DNA of 64,000 nucleotides from NCBI GenBank assembly GCA_035518715.1, contig DATIXJ010000017.1:1-64000 (forward strand), read 5' to 3'. A model generated the notes under the pieces. It saw nothing but the letters and a program-made list of their open reading frames with translations, made no database searches and had not been told where the DNA came from. The translations under genes were made by a program, and so were the position numbers. The DNA comes from DATIXJ01 sp035518715 (GTDB lineage Bacteria > Bacteroidota > Ignavibacteria > UBA10030 > SZUA-254). Positions 35,901 to 45,900 of this stretch are shown here, piece by piece (the stretch's first letter is position 1; every line of letters begins with the position of its first letter).

Positions 35901-36080
35901 GGCATGGAGTTACGGCTGGAGGCATTTTCCTATTATGCTTTCCCGACGAGAATATTTTTCAATGCGACGTACGGATTCGATCAGTTCACGCACTACGTTC
36001 AGAGTACCAATACGACCGTTACCTATGGCAAGGACTGGAACTTCCATTTCGGTGTTCTGTTCGGATTCGATCTCGATTAA
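32973..36080 (+). CDS. Gluzincin peptidase / TolB-like propeller / Omp85-like barrel fusion protein
   Basis: A 1,035-residue exported protein with three parts. After a signal peptide (about 1-22, ending AYAQ) comes a zinc peptidase domain with HEFTH at 125-129 and a likely third ligand Glu185 in SWFAEGVAQY, the gluzincin pattern. Residues ~315-600 are TolB/WD40-like propeller repeats (FYPTFSPDGKAFAYVS, LSWSPDGTKLFYSK, PAISPDGKTVVYVAGS, PKWSPDGSTVIFDY). From ~640 to the end is a beta-barrel with GGLEGMKGYPFYSLGGN, like the RGY segment of Omp85/BamA proteins, ending FGVLFGFDLD. Such proteins occur in Bacteroidota but I know of no assigned function. It may process or monitor outer-membrane proteins. 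It is preceded by a lipoprotein gene and the T9SS genes. Confidence 0.85.
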   Translation: MMMRRFWVLTVLLPVLSLVAYAQDDFFHPELDWRTIETEHFSVHYHTGAERTARVVAKVAEDIYEPVTSLYHHKPDGKVNFVIKDVDDYSNGGAYFFDNKIEIWASALDFDLRGTHNWLRNVVTHEFTHIVQIQTSLKFGRKVPALYFQWLQYESERRTDVLYGFPNGIVSYPFSGYVVPSWFAEGVAQYNRKELGYDTWDSHRDMILRMYALDSTLLSWNEMAVFGKTSLGNESSYNAGFSIVRYIGQHYGDDKLEEISRNLSSLTAVTIDGAIEKAIGKSGSDLYDEWKNALMKDYAERTAGMRSSLAQGEIVGGIGFGNFYPTFSPDGKAFAYVSNKHADYFGLSSLYLYDMPTKKEKMLKSGVRSTLSWSPDGTKLFYSKLSRDNSHWSNLFDVYVYDISRDEEKRLTFGARANSPAISPDGKTVVYVAGSDGTLNLFAMNSDGSNIRQLTKYANGEQVYNPKWSPDGSTVIFDYSFLDGRDIATVPAAGGEVTMLLATPDDERNAVYTPDGTHIIYASDKTGVFNIYQYDLHSKESEQLTNVLGGAFMPSVNASGSLAFATYTSSGYKIALIDSMRSLSHPVPYLRNSGNESADTAALASAKSAAPTQQFDWASLRSYDDTKLVPLRDTTYKTVATDLTFVPLLRVDNYNPRNKGIDEVKLGLFAFSYDMLDQYGFNLGAAINKGGERDLFLSFDYRGKIPGLFQLGLEPALSFEAYNITRNADSFVALPTDTIGVGVWYNFLEFDLALKQKIINEATDLEIRYAHSRYTASIDAFSLPATGQLVPAFSELYLIGNDLSLTLNIEALVPSRTSEINPVGRKIRVRYDYEANKFNPTGQYAVDPASGLLLPEYEQINMHRLELSWRESQELPGWTHTLSGQLRGGTIFGPPVDDFFDFYIGGLEGMKGYPFYSLGGNEYVYGNLTYRFPVDEHLDFRVLQLYFDKLYAAFYGDVGDAWSGGGLEGRNYKRDAGMELRLEAFSYYAFPTRIFFNATYGFDQFTHYVQSTNTTVTYGKDWNFHFGVLFGFDLD

Positions 36081-36093
36081 TGAAAGGTCTTGT

Positions 36094-37065
36094 ATGAAAA
36101 TTCCCGCGTGCTGTCTCATCGCATCGTTGTTCCTCATTTCCCGGGCATTCTGCGGCGACGACGGATCAGTCCATCTTACGGGGAACCGTCACATTGATTT
36201 TTTCGGAACTCCGGCACAGCAGCTCGCATTTTCGTCTCCGGGGTCCCTGGCACTCGATGTCCTCTCGGCGTCGAATGAGGAAGTGGGAACCCGCAGATCG
36301 CCCTGGCTTGCAGGTGCCATGTCTCTCGCCGTCCCGGGGTCCGGCGAAATTTATTCACAGCAATATCTTCGCGGTGCCCTGTTCATTGCCGCGGAAGCGG
36401 CTTCGTGGTTCTTCCACATTTCCTACGGCAAGAAGGGAGACAATCAGGAAGTTCTGTTCGAGAGTTACGCCAACGCACACTACAGTGTCGTTCGCTATAC
36501 CAACTGGACACTGAATCATCTCGCCATCCTGTCGTCGAACGGAAGTCTTCCCTATAGCGAGTCCCAGTATGCCCAGCTCATTTACGGTACGACGACCCTC
36601 CCGGACCCGAGTAAAGTACCCCCGCCGTTCAGCGACGTCCACTGGGATGAACTCAATGCCATGGAATCCGATATCGGCAGTGTTCCGGGAAGCGGATACT
36701 CTCACCAGCTCCCATTCTACAATACTCAGCAGTATTATGAACTGATCGGAAAGTATAACGAATTCAGCCGCGGCTGGGATGATGCGAACCCTTCAGATCC
36801 TCGTGATCAGATTGTCCCACTGGTGAGCACGTCGAACGAAATGTTCATTTATCACGACATGCGCGCGCAGGCGAACAACTATTACGACGTCGCGACGACC
36901 TTTGCGAGTGTGATCGTGGCAAACCATATTCTGAGTGCGATCGACGCGTTCTGGGCGGCAACGCAATACAACAGCTCGCTTCATGCCGATATTCACATCA
37001 ACATGCAGCCGAGTCCGCAGGGATATGTCCCCGTGACGGAGGCGGTCCTTCAATACGATTTTTAG
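36094..37065 (+). CDS. Exported membrane protein of unknown function (DUF5683-like element)
   Basis: A 323-residue protein. ATG 36094 follows AAAGGT and opens directly into a signal peptide (MKIPACCLIASLFLISRAFC); the longer open frame overlaps the upstream gene and is rejected. Residues ~70-115 hold RSPWLAGAMSLAVPGSGEIYSQQYLRGALFI, a Pro-Gly-x-Gly-x-x-Tyr hydrophobic pattern like those in DUF5683 proteins of Bacteroidota. A second hydrophobic stretch, TFASVIVANHILSAIDAFWAA, is near the C-terminus. It lies 13 bases after the fusion gene and is the last plus-strand gene before the lptG end. Function is unknown. Confidence 0.75.
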   Translation: MKIPACCLIASLFLISRAFCGDDGSVHLTGNRHIDFFGTPAQQLAFSSPGSLALDVLSASNEEVGTRRSPWLAGAMSLAVPGSGEIYSQQYLRGALFIAAEAASWFFHISYGKKGDNQEVLFESYANAHYSVVRYTNWTLNHLAILSSNGSLPYSESQYAQLIYGTTTLPDPSKVPPPFSDVHWDELNAMESDIGSVPGSGYSHQLPFYNTQQYYELIGKYNEFSRGWDDANPSDPRDQIVPLVSTSNEMFIYHDMRAQANNYYDVATTFASVIVANHILSAIDAFWAATQYNSSLHADIHINMQPSPQGYVPVTEAVLQYDF

Positions 37066-37189
37066 TGCCATCGCAACTGATTGTAGCGGGCAACGCGAAG
37101 CTAAAATTATTGTGGCATTGAGCACCCCGCCGGTTCCTGTCGGGATCGGGTTCCAGAGATGAGTTGAAAAAGGAGATATGTCCGGGAAG

Positions 37190-38275
37190 TTACTTCGGAA
37201 CGCGCAGGAGTGTGTAAATTCCTGCCGCGAGAAAGAGGATGTTCGCCAGCCATGCCGTGAGGAGCGGATCAAGATCCCCGTTATAACCGAACGCCTGGCT
37301 GATCTGCAGAAAAATGATGTAGAGGAAACAAATGCCGATTGCGATGGCGAACTCGATCCCGAGCCCGCTCCGGCGCTTCACGGATGAGAACGGCACGCCG
37401 AATAGGACGACGATAACGCTGGCAAACGGGAAGGCGATCTTGCCATAGAAATCGACGAGCCACCTGGACACCTCATGTCCCGCACGCTGCTGGTTGTCGA
37501 TGAACTGCTTCAGGTCTGTATAGTCCATTTCTTCCGGTTTTTCCTGCTTCTTCCGTATATCCTCCGGTGAAAAATTCAGCTTGCCGATCGAAAGGAAGGG
37601 GAATTTCGTAATGGTCTCGTGTTCACCCTGAAAGGTCCGCTCGACTCCGTTGATCAGCTTCCACGTATTCAGCACCGGGTTCCATTCCATCTGATCCGCA
37701 TCGTACCGGTCAACGAGTCGTGTGGGATTGAGGGAATCAAAATCCTGTATGCTTACCTGGAGTGCCATGTTCCGTGGTTCATCAAATAACCCGATCGACA
37801 GGATGCGCGTTCGTGAATCCTGTATGAAGATGTTGTTCCGCGAGACATACTCGATATCTTTTTGAAAATAGATGCGTCCGATCTCGTACTTCTTCTTGTT
37901 CGCAAACGGAACGACCCAGCCGTTGAAATAGATCGATCCCAAACTTACCAGCAGTGCAAATATGAGGAGGGGAGCCATGAACCGGTATAGGGAGACGCCG
38001 CCGGATTTCAACGCGCTCAGCTCGTTGTATGTGGAGAGGCGTCCCGTGGTGAACAATGCCGACATGAGCATCGCCATCGGTATCATCAGTTTGATAATTT
38101 CCGGAATGAAGTAGAGGTAATACGTGGCGATCATTCCCACCGAGGCATGCTTGTCGAGAAAGTCATCGAGATTGTCCATCATGTTCACGGCGACGAAGAT
38201 GATGGTGAAGATGACCAGCGAATAGACCATGGTCATGACGAACTGCCGGAGGACGTATCGATCGATCCTGGTCAT
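37190..38275 (-). CDS. lptG: LPS export permease, LptF/LptG family (LptG position)
   Basis: A 361-residue member of the YjgP/YjgQ family with six hydrophobic helices: three at the N-terminus (RQFVMTMVYSLVIFTIIF, PEIIKLMIPMAMLMSALFTTG), a periplasmic beta-jellyroll (about 150-260) and three at the C-terminus (FPFASVIVVLFGVPFS). The conserved element ELSALKSGGVSLYRFMAP is typical. With LptF it forms the membrane part of the ABC machine that lifts LPS out of the inner membrane. The start at ATG 38275 is four bases after the lptF stop; the longer frame would overlap lptF. Confidence 0.88.
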   Translation of the reverse strand: MTRIDRYVLRQFVMTMVYSLVIFTIIFVAVNMMDNLDDFLDKHASVGMIATYYLYFIPEIIKLMIPMAMLMSALFTTGRLSTYNELSALKSGGVSLYRFMAPLLIFALLVSLGSIYFNGWVVPFANKKKYEIGRIYFQKDIEYVSRNNIFIQDSRTRILSIGLFDEPRNMALQVSIQDFDSLNPTRLVDRYDADQMEWNPVLNTWKLINGVERTFQGEHETITKFPFLSIGKLNFSPEDIRKKQEKPEEMDYTDLKQFIDNQQRAGHEVSRWLVDFYGKIAFPFASVIVVLFGVPFSSVKRRSGLGIEFAIAIGICFLYIIFLQISQAFGYNGDLDPLLTAWLANILFLAAGIYTLLRVPK

Positions 38276-38279
38276 GGGG

Positions 38280-39665
38280 TCATACTGTCGTCTGCGCGTT
38301 TCCTTCCGGCGGTCTGAGCCATTTCGGAAGGAATTTCCTGAAGAATGCCCATGGTATGGTTGGGGTTTCACGTCCCATCCGTATTGTCAGATACAACCCG
38401 AGAACGCTGAGGAAGATGTTCGCCGCCCACATGCCGAACCAGGGGCTGATGTATCCGCGGTCGGCGAGTTTTTCTCCGCCGATCAGCGATGCCCAGTAAA
38501 TGACGAAGAAGCCAAGACTAAGCGAAGCCGCGACGCCGAAAGTGCCGCGTCGGGCGACAATCCCAAGCGGTGCTCCGATGAACACGAAGACGAGGCATGC
38601 CGCCGGTATGGAATATTTCTTGTTGATCTCGACAAGATACGAATCGATTCGCTTCTGATTATAATCGATGAACGAAAGTCCGTTGTTGATCGTTGCCTGC
38701 ATCATGCGCTCGGTAGCGAGCGCCATACCGATTGCCCGGAGCCGCGTCGTCGGGGCGGTCTGGAGCGAGTGGGGGATCCGCGGATCGAACAACATGTTTC
38801 CGACGATCGGCGATGCTGACTGGAAGATCTTCACACTTGCGTCGCGGTCCTGCTCTTCGAGGATACGGACACTGTCCTGCATTGCCTGTGCGCTCAGTTC
38901 CCGATCACCGCGATCGATGCTGTTTTCTCCCGTCCGCTCGAAGTCGAATCCTTCAGCACTCATGATGATCCGGTGGCGAGTGAAGTTCATCCTGCGGTAC
39001 AAGTCCCTGTCGTGAACGCCGACTTGATGTATTTCGCCGTCGAAGAGATCCATGATGAGCTTACGGTAATCCGGTGTAAATGAAACTTTTCCGCGCTGGG
39101 CTGTGACTACGACGTCGGTCGTCGGATCGGTGTAATCATAAATCGTGACGCCTTCCAGATCGTTCGAATTCTCGAACGTCTTGCGGACGATAATGCTGTA
39201 TCCCTGTATGTCCTGAGAAAAGAGCCCGGGCAGAAGCGTGAGCGTCGGCTTCGTGCGCCGAATATCGATCATGAGCACCTTGAACCGGTGGTTTGCTTCG
39301 GGAAGGACGTCATTGTTGAAGAGGAGGACGAGATACGTCACCGCAAGCGAAGCAAGAATCACGGGCGCCATCATGCGGTAGAGACTCACGCCGCTCGCCT
39401 TCATGCTGGTAATTTCATTTTGCGACGAGAGTTTTCCGAACGCCATAAGAGTGGCAACCAGGACCGCCATCGGTACCGCGAGAACGACCATCCATGATAG
39501 GCTTAACGCAAGAAGCTCCGCGATGACCCACGCACTAAGGCCTTTTCCGACAAGCTGATCGACCGCGCGCATGAGAAACTGGAGAAGAAAGATGAAAACC
39601 AGAGTCAGGAAGGAAAAAAAGAACGGGCCGACATGCGTCCGGAGGATGTAGAGAGACAGCTTCAT
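38280..39665 (-). CDS. lptF: LPS export permease, LptF/LptG family (LptF position)
   Basis: A 461-residue YjgP/YjgQ protein. N-terminal helices with YILRTHVGPFFFSFLTLVFIF and ELLALSLSWMVVLAVPMAVL precede QNEITSMKASGVSLYRMMAP, the coupling-helix region contacting LptB. A large periplasmic domain follows (about 110-330, longer than usual because of an inserted charged stretch around ELSAQAMQDSVRILEEQDRD). The C-terminal helices contain SIPAACLVFVFIGAPLGIV. It is paired with lptG. lptA/B/C are not in the window. Assignment of F versus G rests on order and is not firm. Confidence 0.87.
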   Translation of the reverse strand: MKLSLYILRTHVGPFFFSFLTLVFIFLLQFLMRAVDQLVGKGLSAWVIAELLALSLSWMVVLAVPMAVLVATLMAFGKLSSQNEITSMKASGVSLYRMMAPVILASLAVTYLVLLFNNDVLPEANHRFKVLMIDIRRTKPTLTLLPGLFSQDIQGYSIIVRKTFENSNDLEGVTIYDYTDPTTDVVVTAQRGKVSFTPDYRKLIMDLFDGEIHQVGVHDRDLYRRMNFTRHRIIMSAEGFDFERTGENSIDRGDRELSAQAMQDSVRILEEQDRDASVKIFQSASPIVGNMLFDPRIPHSLQTAPTTRLRAIGMALATERMMQATINNGLSFIDYNQKRIDSYLVEINKKYSIPAACLVFVFIGAPLGIVARRGTFGVAASLSLGFFVIYWASLIGGEKLADRGYISPWFGMWAANIFLSVLGLYLTIRMGRETPTIPWAFFRKFLPKWLRPPEGNAQTTV

Positions 39666-39673
39666 AGGGGTGC

Positions 39674-39702
39674 AATATATGCCGAATTCGACTATTTCAC
39701 AA
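39674..39702 (-). promoter_or_regulatory. Possible promoter of lptF-lptG
   Basis: Minus-strand TTGTGA (39702-39697), 17 bases, TATATT (39679-39674). The predicted start lies at about 39667, only two bases before the ATG at 39665, which would make a leaderless mRNA. The rest of the 303-base gap to sprA holds no gene; AAAGGAG at about 39890-39896 is not followed by a usable start. Confidence 0.33.
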
Positions 39703-39968
39703 ACGTTTTTCGGTTCTCAGAAGATGGTGGAATGAGCATCCCCGGAAAAATATGCCTGTGCGACTTTCGTTTTCACCATTTTCCCGTTCTTGGTGTGCGA
39801 AAGCACCATCTGTTTGCAATTCATAATGGTTTTTCATACTTTTTACACAGCGGTTTCGTTCGGCTGAAACCAAAATTTTTTTAACCCTCGAAAGGAGCAA
39901 TTCGTATAGGTTCTTGAGATCGGTTCTGCAGTTGCCGGCCCTGAAGTTTCACACAATCATTCCGGCAG

Positions 39969-42900
39969 TTGCACTTTGATTCGAAAAACAAGATCGCTAT
40001 AGAATTGACTCGCTTCCGCGCATACAGATGCTGTGGCGCGCTGGTACTCGCACTCCATTGGGCGACGATACTCGCGTCGATCGCTCTCTTTTCCGTCTCT
40101 GCTCAAGCCCAGACCTCCAGTTCCCCTGCGGATTCCCTTGCTCGTCTCGATAGTCTCCGTCGTATAGGTCAGCTTCCTGCGGCAGACACGACCGGTCGAC
40201 TCCGAGCCGGCTTTCCCGATACCGGCAAGACCGCGTTAAGTGATACCATCAAGATCGATACCACACAGCACTGGGTGGTCTATCTCGACTCGACGGCACG
40301 CATGAAAGAGTTCGTCCACACGCGCGATGATCTTCCCGTCGTCGAATTGTTCCCGCATCATACGTATAGTCTCTACCTTCGTGCAACGCCGATGGTCTAC
40401 CAGCGATCGGTCGATCTGGATACGACCGGGACGTATGTGGCCGTGCATGAAATGGTGAACACCGTCGACGTCAAGGTCCCGCTCCGCATTCCGCTGGACG
40501 AGTACATCCATCAACGCTCCGCCGAAGAGGTGCGAAATACCTGGCGGGCACTTGCCGGGAATTACGTCATGCGCCAGAACCGCGACGAGCTCGGCGGATT
40601 GCTCGGTAACTTCACCAATATTTCCATTCCGGTTCCGTCGAATCCTTTGTTCAGCAATATCTTCGGAGGCAAAGAAGTTCATCTCAACATCTCCGGCGGT
40701 GTCGATATTCAGGGGGCGTTCCGGAGCCAGTCTACGGATCAGTCGACCATTTCCTCCCTGGACCGGTCCAGTACCGAACCTAATTTCAAACAGGATGTTC
40801 AGGTCAGCGTGAACGGCACCATCGGGGATAAATTGAATATCCTCGCGGACTGGAATACGACCCGGACATTCGACTATGAGAACCAGCTGAAGATCAAATA
40901 CACCGGATATGACGACGAAGTCATACAGAGTATTGAGGCGGGAAACGTCTCGCTCCAGACACCGTCGCTAGTCGGCGGCGGCCAGGCACTCTTCGGCATC
41001 AAGGGGAAACTGCAGTTCGGCCCCCTGGCTCTGACGGCACTCGTTTCCCAGAAGAAAGGGCAGACAAAGGAGTTCAATGTTTCCGGCGGGGCCACTTCGA
41101 CCGATATACAGATTTTCCCGCAAAATTACAGTACCAACCACTTCTTCATTGACAAAAGATACGCAGCATATTTCGAACAGCTTCGCAGTGCCGTCGTACC
41201 CGTATTGTCCTCGGACATGCTTGCAAACCAGATCATACAGATCAACGTCTACACAACGATTCAGAATGCAACGGCTCTGGTGAATGGCAACGTCTCGGTT
41301 GGCCGCGCGTACAGCGATCTCCCGCCACTGACTGCCACACAAAACGGTTACAGACAAACGGATCTTCCTCCGGGGACGGCGCCAGGTACATTCGAGCCGG
41401 GTCAATTTGTCCGGCTCACCGTTAACAAGGACTACACGGTTGATCAGTACGGCGGTTTTATCAACCTGAATGTGAGCATTGCAGACAATCAGGTCGTTGC
41501 GGTGCAATACGTACTTGCCGGGTCGAACAATAAGCCGGAGACGTGTGGAGGGTTCTTCGTCGACAGTACGGGGAAAACAACGGATACGTTGATTCTCAAA
41601 CTGCTCAAGCCGCAGTATCTCTCTTCCAATCCAAGCTATCCGGAATGGAACCTGATGATGAAGAATTTCTACCATCTTGGCGTTACCAATGTCAAGAGTG
41701 CGGGATTCAGTCTGGATATTTATCGCCGTGTACCGGGCTCTGCGGATGTGGACCAGCTCCAGGGGAAACCCCTGCTCCAGGCGTTCGGCTTCGACCGGTT
41801 TGACGCGAACAATCAGCCCAATCCCGACAACCAGTTTGATTTCATCCCGAACCTGACGATTGATGTGGATCATGGCGAGCTGATATTCCCGACACTTCGG
41901 CCGTTCGATTCAGCGCTTATCCGCTATTACTCCCGGTTGAACCCGCCCGTCGTCACGCCGGATTCCCTCCTGATCCCTCAGGTGTATGACACGACGTATA
42001 CAGCGGCGACGGTAGCGCTGGGGAATCTCTACTATATCAAGGCAAAAGCATCGGGCTCGCAAACGAGCAGATTCAACCTGGGTTTTAATATCGTTGAGGG
42101 GAGCGTAGTGGTACTCTACAACGGGGTGCCCATGACGCCGAACGTCGATTACACCGTCGACTATATCGTGGGAGAGGTGGTTATCCGGAAACCGGAAGCG
42201 CTCCTTCCCGGGGCGAACGTGCAGGTGAAATACGAGCAGAACGATCTTTTCGAGATCGCCTCCAAAACACTGATGGGCGTGCGAGGTGAGCTCGATATGT
42301 TTCCCAACACGACTCTTGGCTTCACCGCCATGAGACTCAATCAGGCGACACTGAGCGATAAGGTGCGACTGGACGAAGAGCCGACGGATAACTCGGTGCT
42401 GGGAGCGGATTTTTCCACTGGATTCAACCTTCCGTTCCTGACTTCGGCGATTGACGCACTGCCGTTTATCCGGACCAAGGAGATGTCATCGATACGCTTC
42501 AACAGCGAGATGGCGTACATGATCCCGAATGCCAATACCAAGACGAGCACGATTCCGGGAGACAATGGCCAGAGCGTTGCCTATATCGACGACTTTGAAG
42601 GCGCACTCAAGACCATTCCGCTTCCGGTAAGTTATATCGGATGGTCTCCTTCAAGCGGTCCCGAACAGGATTCCCTCACCCAGTCGGGCTCGGATTCGCT
42701 CCGCAACTACACCCGGGCAACGCTCAACTGGTACAACGTCCTTCCCACCGACGTCTTCACACAACAAATCTGGCCGAACCGCCAGACTCGTTCGGGGCAG
42801 AACCAGGTGACGGTTCTGAATCTTGATTTCGATCCGAACAGGAGAGGTGTCTACAACTTCTCGCCGAACGTCGATTCGACGCTGCACCGAAAGCAAATAC

Positions 42901-45900
42901 GGGGTTATCCGAACTCCGGGAAATTCGATACCGCTTCCGCCCGTGAACGCAACTGGAACGGCGTGATGCGGTATATCGGGGCGAGCGCCGGAAGCCTGCT
43001 CGAACAAAATATTACGACTCTCGAATTATGGGTGAAAGCGGAACCCGATGATCCGAATGATCTGAAAGACGGCAGACTATATTTCGATCTGGGGAGAATC
43101 ACCGAAGCGGTAATTCCGTTCCCTCCCCATAAGCTCTATTCGGAGGATATGGTCCAGACCCCCTCGAACCCGCAGGGAATTCCGAATGGCGTTCTCAACT
43201 ACGCCGATGGCGAAGATGTCGGTCTCGACATGCTTTCCGATCCGCAGGAAGCGGTTACGTACGCGGACTTCCTGAAACAGAACAGGGGTGATCCCGATGT
43301 GGATCCGGGTGATCCGTCCGGTGATGACTGGACGCCGTACAATAACGGCACGAACCTCACCAAGTTCAACGGAACCGAGGGTAACCATGCCGATCCCGCC
43401 GGCCTGCTTCCGAATACCGAGGATCTTAACGGCAATGCGTCTCTTGATGAAGACGATGAATATGCCGAATATGCTCTGACACTTGATACCACGGGGAATC
43501 CCTACCATGTCGGCGGACAGGGCGGATGGTATCAATACAAAATTCCGCTGCTGCTGCCTCAGCATACATTCCCGAACAGCGAAACGGTCACCTCGATACT
43601 CCAGAATGTCCAGTACTTCCGTGTCTGGATTTCCGGGTTTGCGAGCCCCGTGAGGATCCGCATCGCGGAGATGAATATTATCGGCAACCAATGGACGCCG
43701 GTGCGGCAAAACGATTCAGTCCTGCAGGTCTCTGCCGTCAATATCGAAGATAATCCCGATTATGCGGATGAGTGGGGACAGATGGGCATTATCCGTGAGC
43801 TCGACCGCACTGACCCGAGTCAGGTCATTGCAGGAAACGAGCAGTCGCTCGCGCTCCTCCTCACGGATCTCCCGTTCGACTCAGCCCGCGAAGCGACAAA
43901 ATATTTTACCGTTCGTCCGCTGGATCTCTTCAATTATTCAACGCTGAAGATGTTCGTTCATGGAGACCACACCTGGACGTATCTTTCCGAAGGAGAGCAC
44001 GATGCGGAGATCTATCTCCGGTTCGGAACCGATTCACTCAACTATTATGAATACCGGGAACCAATTCATCAGGGTTGGAATGTCGGATTCAATGACATCA
44101 CGGTTGAATTCGAAAAATTGACTGCTCTGAAAACAGCACGGGATTCGATCAATCAATACAAATCTGAAACTGTGATCGGTGGACCGCCGGGTGCGGTTTA
44201 TGGCGTGAAGGGCAATCCGTCACTGCGCCAGGTCTATCAGATTACGATCGGAATCATCAATACCGGAAGGAGTCCGACCCTGACGGGTCAGGTCTGGGTG
44301 AATGAGCTTCGGGTAGTGGGGGTGGATAACTCCCATGGCCTGGCATACAAAATGGACACGCAGATCAAGCTGGCGGATTTTGGAAGTGTCTCGGCGAACA
44401 TCACGAGCACCGATCCGTATTTTCATGCCCTTGATCAGAGGTTTGGTTCGCAGACATCGACGATCAACTGGTCGGTGAATGCGAGCGCATCGCTGGACAA
44501 GTTCTTTTCGCCCGACTGGCAGGGGACCTCGATCCCCATCGGTTATTCACACACGGAACAGCTCATCAAGCCGAGATATCTTCCGAACTCGGATGTCGTG
44601 GTGACCTCTGCCGCGGCGCTGGCGCAACAACGCGCGCTCGATTCCGCCAAAACATCCCAGCAGGCATCACAAATCGGCAATGATCTGATCACATCGTCGC
44701 AGACGCTGAGCGTCCAGAACAGCTATTCGCTCTCGAATCTCCGGATTGTTTTCCCAACACAGGCATGGTATATCCGGGATACGTTCAGCAAGCTTTCGTT
44801 TGCCTTCACCTACAATAATGCCAAGTACCGCGATCCGACGATCACCGAGCGGAGTTCCTGGCTCTGGAATGTCCGTGTGAATTATGCCGTCAATCTGCCA
44901 ACGGATTATTACGTCCAGCCGTTCCATTCACTGTTCAACGGGCTCTTCATTCTGGATGATTTTAAAGACTGGCGGCTGTATTATATGCCGGTGATGAACC
45001 TTTCCGGAAGCGCGGGAGGAGACCGCTCACGGAGTTACCAGATTTCCAGTATTCAGGGTGCCCCTCCGCTCGAAAGCCGTCTGTTTGATGCTTCGAAGTC
45101 CGTCGGCTTTGGCTGGAAGCTCACCGAGGGCGGGCTCACAAATATCTCCGGCGATTACGGGCTTTCGATATCCCGGAATCTCCTTCCTCTCGACAACGAC
45201 AGCGTCGGTGGACGGAGCTTTGGAAGTCTGATTCACAATCTCTTTTTCGGCGGAAGAGACGGGCAATATGGTCAGCGCATAACGGTCAACACCAGGCCCA
45301 AAATCCCGAACATCCTGGATATTCCGAAATACCTTGATGTCAGCGGGACCTATGCGGTGAACTATGCCTGGCAGAATTCTTTCCAGGAGGGTGCCGGCGA
45401 TCTGTCGAAGAGCGCGGGCTGGGATAACAACATCAACATGAACTTTACTTTCCGGTTGAAATCACTCATCGATCCTTGGTTTGAGTCATCTGATGAGCCG
45501 ACACCACCACAGGGTCAGTATCAGCCGCCGAGCAAGCAGTCGGACACGACACACAAAGGGGCGCCGGATACATCAAAGGCGGGCGGCTCGGCGAAGAAGC
45601 TGCTGCCGCAGCTCAAGTCGCTTGCCCGTGCGTTCATCAAGGTTCCGTTCCTCGATTACGAGAGTATTGCAATCACCTTCACGCAGACGAACCGGACAGG
45701 AAGCGGCGGTGTGCTTGGGACGACCGGTTTTCAAAATTTCTGGGGGCGTCTCCCGTTCCAGGGCTCGACCATCGAAAACGGTCCATCGCGCCTCTATCAG
45801 CTCGGACTGATCTCTGATCCGAGCGGGACACTGCAGTTCGCTCCCTCATCCAGCTTCCCGTTCTTTCACTGGAACGTCATTCCAGGGCCTCGTGCAGTCA

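Noticed and set aside
35785..36093. N-terminal extension of the 36094 gene into the upstream fusion gene
   Set aside because: The extension overlaps coding sequence of the Omp85-like barrel and would bury a good signal peptide; AAAGGT directly precedes ATG 36094.
37131..37156. Repeated GGTTCC in the gap between the 36094 gene and lptG, considered as a terminator
   Set aside because: The copies are in direct, not inverted, orientation and there is no T-run; no stable hairpin can be drawn.
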